A program made the position numbers and the translations under genes. From positions 1 through 64,000 of the forward strand of contig JBBJMP010000022.1 in the NCBI GenBank assembly GCA_037718865.1: DNA of 64,000 nt, in the 5' to 3' direction. The stretch comes from JADCRZ01 sp037718865. Lineage in GTDB: Bacteria; Bacteroidota; Bacteroidia; Chitinophagales; Chitinophagaceae. This document shows, in pieces, positions 15,714 to 23,840 of the stretch; position 1 is the stretch's first letter; every line of letters begins with the position of its first letter. Below the pieces are notes generated by a model. It did no database searches. It was not told where the DNA came from and was given only the letters and a program-made list of their open reading frames with translations.

Positions 15714-17111
15714 ATGCAAGAAGTAACGGTTGAATGGCTGCAAACCATCGAGGCTTTGAAAAATGTTGATGTTGAAGAATTACAGTGGTTTATTGATAAC
15801 AGCACCCATACGGTATTGTCTGAAGGAGAACTGATGTTTAAAACAGGCGACCCGATAACCGGCACTTTTATTATCGTAAAGGGAAGGATCAGGATATTCA
15901 CCACCCAGGGCAATGCACCAAGGGAATTAACCATTGTAGGTGTAAAAGAGATTACCGGGTATTTGCCTTTTTCAAGAGGCACGACAGCCTTCGCAACCGG
16001 TCAGGCGCTGGAAGAAACGCAACTGATGACCTTCCCCGTTGAACGCATGCAGGAACTGATCCATACTCATTTTGGGCTTACACAGGCACTGGTGCACGTC
16101 ATGACTACCAGGGTCCGGGATTTCACTGCATTACAACAGCAAAGTGAAAAGATGATGGCCCTGGGTAAGCTTTCAGCAGGATTGGCCCATGAACTGAATA
16201 ACCCCGCTGCGGCTATTGTCAGGGGATCCTTCTCTTTAAAAAAGCATTTGCAACTATTACCTGAAACGTTTAAACAGGTCATATCCATACGCATGAGCGA
16301 AGAACAGGTTGATGCAGTGAATAACAAGATGTTCGAGGTGCTTGCTAAAAAGGATCAAGGTCCACTCACCCTGATGCAACGCACCAGCAGGGAGAATGAA
16401 CTGACTGACTGGCTGGAGGATCAACAGGTTGGTAACAGCCAGGAGATCGCGGAAAACTTTATTGACTATGGCATTACGCTGGATGACCTGGAGACATTTC
16501 AGCAGCTTATTCCTGCACAATACCTCTCACCGGTGCTGAACTGGATCAATAACAACCTGGTCACGAAAAGAATGGTGAACGACATCCAGGAAGCCTCTCT
16601 ACGCATATCCGAACTCGTTAGTTCAGTAAAGAACTTTACGCATATGGACCGCGGACAGGACATGCAATACGCAGATATCCATTCCGGTATCCGAAATACT
16701 CTGGTTATGCTGAACCATAAATTCCGTAAGGGCAACATAAACCTCACCGAACAGTATGATCATTCTTTGCCACCGGTCAAAGCATATGTAGGCGAGTTAA
16801 ACCAGGTATGGACCAACATCATCGATAATGCACTGGATGCGATGGAAACTAACGGTAAGGGAAACCTGCAGATCAATACGGAAAAAAACGATGACTATGT
16901 AAAGGTTTCCATTATTGACACTGGGCCGGGCATACCGGAAGATATTAAATCCCGGATATTCGATCCCTTCTTTACTACCAAGGATATCGGCAAGGGTACG
17001 GGGCTCGGGTTAGATGTAGTCATGCGCATAGTGAAGCAGCACAAGGGTTCGATAACCGTAAATTCCGTACCCGGACGAACTGAATTTGCCGTTTGTTTTC
17101 CGATAGGGTGA
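15714..17111 (+). CDS. Sensor histidine kinase with N-terminal cyclic-nucleotide-binding domain
   Basis: A 465-aa cytoplasmic kinase without membrane helices. Residues about 10-125 are a cNMP-binding jelly roll (FKTGDPITGTFIIVKGRIRIF). The dimerisation/phosphoacceptor helix follows, with His159 in LSAGLAHELNNPAAA, then a linker of about 130 residues and a HATPase domain (NIIDNALDAM, DTGPGI, FTTKDIGKGTGLGLD). The N-terminal domain probably reads a cytosolic signal. The next gene codes for a receiver domain fused to a flavoprotein, the likely phosphorylation partner. This kinase/flavoprotein/UBP zinc finger set recurs, as I recall, in other Bacteroidota and in actinobacteria. Transcription probably starts after the hairpin element at 15657-15680. 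Confidence 0.92.
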   Translation: MQEVTVEWLQTIEALKNVDVEELQWFIDNSTHTVLSEGELMFKTGDPITGTFIIVKGRIRIFTTQGNAPRELTIVGVKEITGYLPFSRGTTAFATGQALEETQLMTFPVERMQELIHTHFGLTQALVHVMTTRVRDFTALQQQSEKMMALGKLSAGLAHELNNPAAAIVRGSFSLKKHLQLLPETFKQVISIRMSEEQVDAVNNKMFEVLAKKDQGPLTLMQRTSRENELTDWLEDQQVGNSQEIAENFIDYGITLDDLETFQQLIPAQYLSPVLNWINNNLVTKRMVNDIQEASLRISELVSSVKNFTHMDRGQDMQYADIHSGIRNTLVMLNHKFRKGNINLTEQYDHSLPPVKAYVGELNQVWTNIIDNALDAMETNGKGNLQINTEKNDDYVKVSIIDTGPGIPEDIKSRIFDPFFTTKDIGKGTGLGLDVVMRIVKQHKGSITVNSVPGRTEFAVCFPIG

Positions 17112-17118
17112 AGTTAAT

Positions 17119-17142
17119 TTGCGAATATGCGGATGTGCGGAT
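17119..17142. repeat. Intergenic 8-bp tandem repeat (NTGCGRAT, 3 units)
   Basis: Three consecutive 8-mers, TTGCGAAT, ATGCGGAT and GTGCGGAT, begin 8 bp after the stop of the kinase gene. Related two-unit copies lie at 19290-19305, 56507-56522 and 57867-57882, mostly just after stop codons of plus-strand genes. They contain no visible hairpin on their own. Confidence 0.7.
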
Positions 17143-17276
17143 TGGATGAAAGCCGTAACCTACCCTCTTTTTCAAGGCTGTCCTTAAGATGAACATGAGA
17201 ACCAAATTCCCCCGAAGGGGCAACCCGTTTGTAGAAGAAGAATAACCCTATTTTTGCACCGGCAACTTAGTATGAT

Positions 17277-18938
17277 ATGAATAAGCCAATCATTTTTTTA
17301 ATAGACGATGACGCGCAGGTATTACGTGCCATCAGCCGTGACCTAAAAAACCATTACCGACAGGATTATCTGATACTTAGCACGACTTCAGTTCAGGAGG
17401 CTCTTGACAGCCTGGTTGAACTAAAAAACAAAAGCGAAAGGATCGCCATGTTCATATCCGATCAGCGCATGCCGGAAATGGATGGTGTGGATTTTTTAGA
17501 ACGAGCCATACAAATATACCCTGATGCCTTACGTGTGCTGTTAACCGCTTACTCGGATACCGAGGCGGCGATTAAAGCGATCAATGCGGTCGGCTTGGAC
17601 TATTACCTGATGAAGCCCTGGGATCCGCCGGAAGAGAAATTGTTCCCGGTCATTAATGAACTGCTTGATGAATGGCAAAACGGGTACAAACCGGACTTTA
17701 AGGGAATAAAGCTCATCGGATACCAGTTCTCGCCAAAATCGCACAAGATCAAGCAATTTCTTGCAGGGCACCTGGTGCCTTATCAATGGCTGGATATTGA
17801 AAACAACAAGGAAGCACAGGAACTTCTTTCGGCCAACAAACTGGAAAATAACGACCTGCCACTCACCATTTTTGAAGATGGCTCCTTTCTCAAATCTCCG
17901 TCGATCATGGAGATAGCAGGAAAAATAGGACTTAACCCACAACTCAAGAATGAGATCTATGATGTGATCATCATTGGTGCCGGTCCGGCCGGACTGGCAG
18001 CTTCCGTATATGGTGCTTCTGAAGGATTAAAGACCCTTCTTATAGAGAGGAGTGCACCCGGCGGACAAGCCGGCACAAGTTCCAGGATAGAAAACTACCT
18101 GGGCTTTCCTGCAGGACTCAGCGGTGCTGAACTCACCCGGCGTGCCATAACACAGGCTACCCGTTTTGGCACGGAGTTTCTCTCCCCCCGGTCGGTAAAA
18201 GAAATAAGGCAGAAAGACGGATATAAAAAAATAATTCTGGAAGACGATTCAGAAGTAAATGCTCGCGCCGTTGTAATTACGACTGGCGTGGATTATCGCA
18301 AACTCGAAACAAAGGGAATAGCCGAATTTTCCGGCGCCGGCATTTACTATGGGGCAGCCATGACTGAAGCAGCTTCCTGCAAGGAAAAACAGGTATATGT
18401 TGTTGGCGGCGGGAATTCGGCAGGACAGGCAGCCATGTACTTATCAAAATTCGCCAAAAGTGTGCACATCATTATCCGTCGTGAAGATTTGACTTCAACC
18501 ATGTCAGCCTACCTCATAGACCAGCTAAAGGCAACTGCTAATATCGATATCATTAATATGACTGAAATAAGGGAAGCGCTGGGCAAAGACAGGCTTGAAA
18601 AATTGGTACTGGTAAACATTTCTACAGGAGAAATCGAAACAAAACTGGCTGATGCCTTATACATCTTTATCGGGGCCAGGCCATTTACCGATTGGATCGG
18701 GTTAGACATCATCAAAGACAACAAAGGCTTTATTGAAACCGGCCTTGAAATCAAAAATCATGAAAATTTCAGGAGGATCTGGAAACTAAACAGGGATCCC
18801 TATCTGCTTGAAACAAGCAGTCATGGTATCTTCGCCGCGGGCGACGTACGTGCCGGCGCCATGAACCGCGTGGCGTCTGCGGTTGGTGAAGGTTCCATGT
18901 CGATTAGTTTCGTGCATCAGTACCTGGCCGAGGTATAA
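17277..18938 (+). CDS. Response-regulator receiver fused to thioredoxin-reductase-like flavoprotein
   Basis: A 553-aa fusion. Residues 1-130 form a receiver domain with Asp62 in FISDQRMPEMDG as phosphoacceptor and the Lys of YYLMKPW. Residues about 140-220 look like a thioredoxin/glutaredoxin-type fold without a clear CxxC. Residues 228-553 are a two-dinucleotide-domain flavoprotein: FAD-binding GAGPAGLAASVYGA, NAD(P)H-binding VVGGGNSAGQAAMY, and a C-terminal FAD motif ending in GIFAAGDVRAGAMNRVASAVGEG. The redox CATC motif of true thioredoxin reductases is replaced (GAAMTE near residue 360), so classical disulfide reduction is not expected. The kinase upstream is the probable partner, making this a phosphorylation-controlled oxidoreductase. 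The family is known as fused response regulator/thioredoxin-disulfide reductase. Confidence 0.92.
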   Translation: MNKPIIFLIDDDAQVLRAISRDLKNHYRQDYLILSTTSVQEALDSLVELKNKSERIAMFISDQRMPEMDGVDFLERAIQIYPDALRVLLTAYSDTEAAIKAINAVGLDYYLMKPWDPPEEKLFPVINELLDEWQNGYKPDFKGIKLIGYQFSPKSHKIKQFLAGHLVPYQWLDIENNKEAQELLSANKLENNDLPLTIFEDGSFLKSPSIMEIAGKIGLNPQLKNEIYDVIIIGAGPAGLAASVYGASEGLKTLLIERSAPGGQAGTSSRIENYLGFPAGLSGAELTRRAITQATRFGTEFLSPRSVKEIRQKDGYKKIILEDDSEVNARAVVITTGVDYRKLETKGIAEFSGAGIYYGAAMTEAASCKEKQVYVVGGGNSAGQAAMYLSKFAKSVHIIIRREDLTSTMSAYLIDQLKATANIDIINMTEIREALGKDRLEKLVLVNISTGEIETKLADALYIFIGARPFTDWIGLDIIKDNKGFIETGLEIKNHENFRRIWKLNRDPYLLETSSHGIFAAGDVRAGAMNRVASAVGEGSMSISFVHQYLAEV

Positions 18939-18959
18939 AACTCCTATTAAATCATTATC

Positions 18960-19229
18960 ATGAACAATACCGGTTGTGAACATATTAAACAGGTAAAAGA
19001 ATTGAAACTGGCCGGCAGTTATGTATGCGGTGAATGCGTAAAAACAAACAGCAACTGGGTACACCTGCGTACCTGCCAGTCGTGCGGCATTACCTTATGT
19101 TGCGACAGCTCACCGCAAAAACATATGACCAAACATTTTCACCGGACAAACCACCCGGTAATTATTTCGTCGGAACCGGGTGAGCAATGGCTATGGTGTT
19201 ACGCTGATGAGGTACTCATCGAATATTGA
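18960..19229 (+). CDS. UBP-type zinc finger domain protein
   Basis: An 89-aa protein made almost entirely of a zf-UBP domain. Zinc ligands visible in order: CEH near residue 5, CGEC, CQSCG and CC, then HMTKHFHRTNHP. In eukaryotes this fold binds the C-terminal Gly-Gly of ubiquitin; bacterial stand-alone copies have unknown ligands. The gene starts 21 bp after the flavoprotein stop and is surely part of the same operon, so it probably assists the kinase/flavoprotein pair, perhaps by binding a protein C-terminus or the phosphorylated partner (inference). Confidence 0.9.
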   Translation: MNNTGCEHIKQVKELKLAGSYVCGECVKTNSNWVHLRTCQSCGITLCCDSSPQKHMTKHFHRTNHPVIISSEPGEQWLWCYADEVLIEY

Positions 19230-19289
19230 CCAGTCAGCATTGTAATACATGAACAGCCGCAAATCGGGAGATTATATCCATGCTTAAAT

Positions 19290-19305
19290 CTGCGAATCTG
19301 CGGCA
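19290..19305. repeat. Intergenic 8-bp tandem repeat (2 units)
   Basis: CTGCGAAT followed by CTGCGGCA, in the gap between the zinc finger gene and the GH2 gene. An inverted partner, GCCGCAAAT, lies about 35 bp upstream near 19256, so this copy could fold into a hairpin. Same family as 17119-17142. Confidence 0.55.
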
Positions 19306-19365
19306 AAAGAAAATAGCTAAACAACTATCAAATAAAGCATAAACGCTTTTAAAAAATGACCGTCT

Positions 19366-21210
19366 ATGAAACCAGATGAATCAAATATTGATTTTTCGGA
19401 GAGCAAAGTTGATTCTCCAACTATTGAAGAATTTGTCAACCCCTTGCCGCGAGCCGTTTTACGTTCTAATTCATTCGTATTGCTTGATGGCGAATGGCGC
19501 TTTGCATCAGATCCGGACGACCGCGGGCTGCAGGAAGGCTGGCACCTCAGCCACGATTACAGACATACCGCTCACTGGCCCGGTACAGTTGAAAAACATA
19601 TGATAAAGTCCAGGGATGAGCAACCCGGTTTTACTCAGGCAGACAAAACAGTTGTATGGTACGAACGAGACTTTCCGCTGCCTGCCCAGAATGACCGGTC
19701 CTCGCACTCTATGTATCAGATTACTTTCGGCGCCTGCGGATATGAAACACGGGTATGGTTAAACGGAACGCAGCTTAAAACGATTGAAGGTGAGAAGGTA
19801 CACTACGGCGAATACACTTCGTTCTCTTACGAACTATTGGAAGAAAATCTGCGCCCGGTTAACCGCCTGACGGTACGCATTGCCGACACGATGGATGCGG
19901 ACATCACCCGGGGTAAGCAGGAGTCGCATGTTTACAAGCGAGGCGGCATCTGGTACCAGACTTCTTCCGGAGCGGTGCGAAGCGTATGGCTGGAGATTGT
20001 CGAACGCAACCGGCTTCGTTCAAGGATGGGCGTGGTAAGCGTTGTTGAGGATCAGCTTGTACGGATTAACCTGACAACCCGCATCCATGACCCCGGTTGC
20101 TACACTTTAAGACTCAAGGTGTTTGAAGGGAACCACGGTTCAGAAAATCCATTGGCCTCATCAGACTTCCCTTTAAGGCTTGAAGCTGGCCAAAAACAGC
20201 AGCGGGTCGTGCTTGAAGTGCCCAATGCACGCTTATGGTCAACTGAGTTCCCTCATCTGTACAGACTTACCGCAGAACTTATTGATGCTGAAGGATACGC
20301 TTCAGGCATACAAACAGAATTCGGCCTTCGTAAAATCGAATCACGCGGATGCTTCGTTTATCTGAATAATAAAAAAATATACCTGGATGGAATATTGTAC
20401 CAGCCAGGCACGGCTACCTATGAAGAAATAAAACGGCACATGTATTCCATGAAGGAACTGGGTTGCAACCTGGTGCGCATACACATAGCGGGCGTAGATC
20501 CCAGGATCTATAACCTTGCCGATGAACTGGGGTTATTGTTGTGGCTGGAAGTACCAAGCCCGCACCGGTCAAACCCGGAAAGCAGGGCAAACCACCGGGC
20601 CGAGTTGCTGCGCATGCTTGCCCTGATCGAAACACATCCGTCGGTGATCATCTGGAGCCTGTATAATGAAGACTGGGGAGTTCAGGACATCGCCACAAAT
20701 GCCGAAACACGTCGGTATCTTATCGACACCTATCATTATATGCAGATCAATCATCCGCAATTCCTGGTAGTTGACAATGACGGATGGCATCATATTTCAT
20801 TGGAAGGCCGCCTGAAATCTGACCTCCTGACAGCCCACCTGTACACCCCGAACCTTACCAGGTGGAAGGAAATGCTTAAACAACTTACCGAGGGAGAACT
20901 GGAAAAGGTGGCCGCCTTCCCGTTGGTGGTTGGCGATCCATTCTTTTACCGGCGGCAGGTGCCCCTGGTAGTGAGTGAATGGGGAGGGTTCGGATTCGTC
21001 GATTACGGAGGTCCCAAAGATTCGGTTGAAAGGGCAGAACAGATCAGGCTTTACAAAGAAGAATTACGCAAACTGCCCATCGCCGGAGATGTGTACACCC
21101 AGGCCACTAATATAGAAGAAGAGCGCAACGGATTAATCGATTTACACACCGGCGAACTGAAAGTGCCTGCAGGAATCTTTGCACCGGATGTAAAAGTGTT
21201 AGAAAAATAA
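19366..21210 (+). CDS. Glycoside hydrolase family 2 protein
   Basis: A 614-aa GH2 enzyme in the usual three-part order: sugar-binding jelly roll (about 40-205, with WYERDFPLP and FGACGYETRVWLNG), Ig-like sandwich (about 215-320) and TIM barrel (about 325-600). The acid/base Glu435 sits in WSLYNEDWG and the nucleophile Glu538 in VVSEWGGFGF. No signal peptide is evident, so it is probably cytoplasmic and acts on imported oligosaccharides. Activity could be beta-galactosidase, beta-glucuronidase or beta-mannosidase; the motifs do not decide. It is at the end of the redox/signalling block with a 136-bp gap and may be independent of it. Confidence 0.93.
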   Translation: MKPDESNIDFSESKVDSPTIEEFVNPLPRAVLRSNSFVLLDGEWRFASDPDDRGLQEGWHLSHDYRHTAHWPGTVEKHMIKSRDEQPGFTQADKTVVWYERDFPLPAQNDRSSHSMYQITFGACGYETRVWLNGTQLKTIEGEKVHYGEYTSFSYELLEENLRPVNRLTVRIADTMDADITRGKQESHVYKRGGIWYQTSSGAVRSVWLEIVERNRLRSRMGVVSVVEDQLVRINLTTRIHDPGCYTLRLKVFEGNHGSENPLASSDFPLRLEAGQKQQRVVLEVPNARLWSTEFPHLYRLTAELIDAEGYASGIQTEFGLRKIESRGCFVYLNNKKIYLDGILYQPGTATYEEIKRHMYSMKELGCNLVRIHIAGVDPRIYNLADELGLLLWLEVPSPHRSNPESRANHRAELLRMLALIETHPSVIIWSLYNEDWGVQDIATNAETRRYLIDTYHYMQINHPQFLVVDNDGWHHISLEGRLKSDLLTAHLYTPNLTRWKEMLKQLTEGELEKVAAFPLVVGDPFFYRRQVPLVVSEWGGFGFVDYGGPKDSVERAEQIRLYKEELRKLPIAGDVYTQATNIEEERNGLIDLHTGELKVPAGIFAPDVKVLEK

Positions 21211-21579
21211 ATGCCTGAGGCAGGCTGCGCAATTAATTAGTCATACAGAATCCGAATTTCCTTAAAGGCATTAGTGGATAAAAAAAATAGTATATATTAA
21301 TCCATATTATTAACATTTACTATACCTTACGGTGATTCCTATCTAAATCTGATTCTTTAGATCCAATTCCTGCCAAATTACTGTTCTTGCAAAATCTGTT
21401 ATTTTATAACACAGTCATTTAAGGACTATGCAACGGATTTCGTTTTTTAAAAAGTCAGCACTAAAATTTATTTTTTTACTGTCATTGCATTCGGTGTTAC
21501 CCTATTGATAGTCTAATGCGTCTTGAATGCTGTCCTTTAATATCTTTTGCTTTATTTTTTTACCTCTCAATCTTTAAGT
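21211..21579. other. Intergenic region between GH2 and VCBS genes
   Basis: No coding frame is supported here. A weak stem GCCTG-AGG-CAGGC follows the GH2 stop at about 21214-21226 and could help termination. The rest is AT-rich, with several T and A runs, and probably carries the promoter of the large secreted protein. Confidence 0.5.
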
Positions 21580-23733
21580 ATGCTAGCTAAAGTTACCTTT
21601 TTATCTGTCTACTTTCCAAAGGTGAAATGTAAACAGACGCTCTGGCATTTTGCAGTAAGGCCTGGCCATGCAATGTCAGTATGCACCTGGGGAATGCTGT
21701 TTGTTATTACACTACTGGTGGGGCCTTTCGGTGCCCGGTCGCAGAACGCCGGATGCACGGTGCCCACCTTTAATCAACCGGTTTCCTTCCCCAGCGGTGG
21801 GGGGTTTCCACAGTCTGTGGTAGTAAACGACTTTAACGGAGACGGCAAGCTTGACCTGGTAGTAGCCAATACCAGTTCTGGTAACATTACAGTTTCCCTG
21901 GGCAATGGGGATGGTACTTTCGGCCAACCAATTGCCATTTCTACCGGGGGTGGATCTCCCACAGCGGTAGTTGCCGGTGACTTTAACGGCGATGGTGTTC
22001 TCGACCTGGCCGTAACAAATTTCAACACAAACAATGTCACTATCTTAATTGGCAATGGAGCTGGTAGTTTTGCTCCACTGCCTCCCTTTGCCAGTGGCGG
22101 TGCCAGTCCTTTTACCTTAACAGTATTGGACTTTAACGGAGACGGCAAATCTGACCTGGCCGTGGGAAACTTTAGCTCGGGCACAGTTTCCTTATTCCTT
22201 GGTAACGGTAACGGCACATTTAATTTGACAAGTACCATTACCCTGGGGGTAAACGCTATATCTGTAACGGACGCTGACTTTAACGGGGATGGCAAATCTG
22301 ACCTGGCCGTAGCCTATTCAGGATCAAACATCGTCATCTTGTTTTTGGGCAATGCTGGCGGTACCCTGGATCCATTCAATACTATCCCTACAGGTGCTGG
22401 TAGCACTCCCTCTTCTGTAGTGGCGGGAGACTTTAACGGTGATGGCAAGCCCGACCTGGCAATAGCAAACACTGGATTGAACAGCATCACTATATTGCTG
22501 GGCAACGGGGACGGCACATTTACACTAACACCTTCTTTTCCTAGTGGGGGTAACAGTCCTTTTTCATTAGTGGTCGGAGATTTTAACGGAGATAACAAAC
22601 CCGACCTAGCGGTTGCGAACTCCCGCTCAAACAGCATCACTGTATTGCTGGGCAACGGGGACGGAACATTCACCCCACCAACTTCTTTCTCCAGCGGTGG
22701 CGTCAATCCTCGTTTTCTGGCTATCGGTGACTTCGACAGAAACGGCACAACCGACCTGGCAATAACGAACTCCGATTCCAATACAATTACCATCCTGCTA
22801 AATGCCTGCAGCTCGTTTAAGGACACTGACGGCGATACGATAGCCGATGAAAAGGACAATTGCCCGACAGTTGCCAATCCCCAGCAAACAGATACAGATG
22901 GTGATGGTCAGGGCGATGCTTGCGATCTGGATGATGACAATGATGGTGTATTAGATGGTGTAGACAACTGTCCTTTGGTTGCCAACCGGGATCAGGCAAA
23001 TAACGATGGCGATCAATTAGGCGATGTGTGCGATCCTGATGATGACAATGATGGTGTATTAGATGGTGCAGACAACTGTCCGTTGGTGTATAATCCCGGC
23101 CAGGCCGACAACGATAACGATGCAAAAGGCGATGCTTGCGATCCGGATGATGACAATGATGGTATAGAGGATGTTATTGACAACTGCCCTACAGTTGCCA
23201 ATGCAAACCAATTGGACACCGACCATGACGGTCAGGGAAATGCTTGCGACACAGATGATGACAATGATGGTGTACCTGATAACGAGGACTGTGCACCGCT
23301 GGATGCAACAAATGACAAAGTGCTCGTGTGCCATAAAGGAAAAAACACACTGTGTATAAGCCGGAATGCTGTTCAGGCGCATTTAAATCATGGTGACCAA
23401 TTGGGTTCTTGTGGTTCCTCCAATGCAATGATTCAAGGGGTCCCCTCCTTGGCGAATCGGCAAGACCTTATGGTTTCCGACGTTAAGCCTGGCATATATC
23501 CTAATCCAAACAAAGGACAATTCACAATCAGGCTAAATAACACTAAAGCCATAAAAGCGGAGGTGTTGATCTTAAACGATAAGGGATCAGTCATAGAGAG
23601 AAGGCAAGTGCAGCTTACCGGAAAGGGACAAACGCTAGGCTTCAACCTCGGGAATAAACCTGCAGGAGTATATGTGGTGAAGGTAGTTAGTGCAGATGGA
23701 GTACAAACAACAAAAGTAGCAGTGCAGCGATAG
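21580..23733 (+). CDS. Secreted VCBS/FG-GAP and thrombospondin type 3 repeat protein with T9SS sorting domain
   Basis: About 717 aa. A signal peptide ends near GARSQNAG, followed by six to seven FG-GAP/VCBS repeats of about 56 aa with the Ca2+-binding DFNGDGKxDLAV motif, then four to five thrombospondin type 3 repeats (DxDxDGxxDxxDNCP, about residues 415-560). A cysteine/histidine-bearing segment (VCHKGKNTLC) follows, and the last 80 residues (IYPNPNKGQFTI ... GVYVVKVVS) are a type A type IX secretion sorting domain. It should be exported through the T9SS and carried on the cell surface, loaded with calcium. ATG 21580 was chosen; ATG 21673 (MSVCTWGMLFVITLL) just before the signal helix is an equally good start. 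Antisense frames over this gene are repeat artefacts. Confidence 0.92.
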   Translation: MLAKVTFLSVYFPKVKCKQTLWHFAVRPGHAMSVCTWGMLFVITLLVGPFGARSQNAGCTVPTFNQPVSFPSGGGFPQSVVVNDFNGDGKLDLVVANTSSGNITVSLGNGDGTFGQPIAISTGGGSPTAVVAGDFNGDGVLDLAVTNFNTNNVTILIGNGAGSFAPLPPFASGGASPFTLTVLDFNGDGKSDLAVGNFSSGTVSLFLGNGNGTFNLTSTITLGVNAISVTDADFNGDGKSDLAVAYSGSNIVILFLGNAGGTLDPFNTIPTGAGSTPSSVVAGDFNGDGKPDLAIANTGLNSITILLGNGDGTFTLTPSFPSGGNSPFSLVVGDFNGDNKPDLAVANSRSNSITVLLGNGDGTFTPPTSFSSGGVNPRFLAIGDFDRNGTTDLAITNSDSNTITILLNACSSFKDTDGDTIADEKDNCPTVANPQQTDTDGDGQGDACDLDDDNDGVLDGVDNCPLVANRDQANNDGDQLGDVCDPDDDNDGVLDGADNCPLVYNPGQADNDNDAKGDACDPDDDNDGIEDVIDNCPTVANANQLDTDHDGQGNACDTDDDNDGVPDNEDCAPLDATNDKVLVCHKGKNTLCISRNAVQAHLNHGDQLGSCGSSNAMIQGVPSLANRQDLMVSDVKPGIYPNPNKGQFTIRLNNTKAIKAEVLILNDKGSVIERRQVQLTGKGQTLGFNLGNKPAGVYVVKVVSADGVQTTKVAVQR

Positions 23734-23747
23734 GAAAGAATTATCTG

Positions 23748-23784
23748 ACAAAACTGCCCCGGAATGATTTCGGGGCAGTTTTGT
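23748..23784. terminator. Strong bidirectional intrinsic terminator
   Basis: A perfect 14-bp stem (arms ACAAAACTGCCCCG and CGGGGCAGTTTTGT) with a 9-nt loop is flanked by T- and A-rich ends. It sits 15 bp after the VCBS gene stop and 57 bp from the end of the convergent TPR gene, so it can serve both. Confidence 0.88.
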
Positions 23785-23840
23785 TTTAGGGAAAATTTCT
23801 GTTGTCGCGTTTAATTCTCAAAACACAGAAGTCACGGGTT

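Noticed and set aside
21774..23382. Several antisense frames and an apparent repeat array over the VCBS/TSP3 gene
   Set aside because: They come from the coding repeats (FG-GAP and TSP3), whose codon pattern keeps other frames open. Not a CRISPR array: repeats are degenerate and coding.
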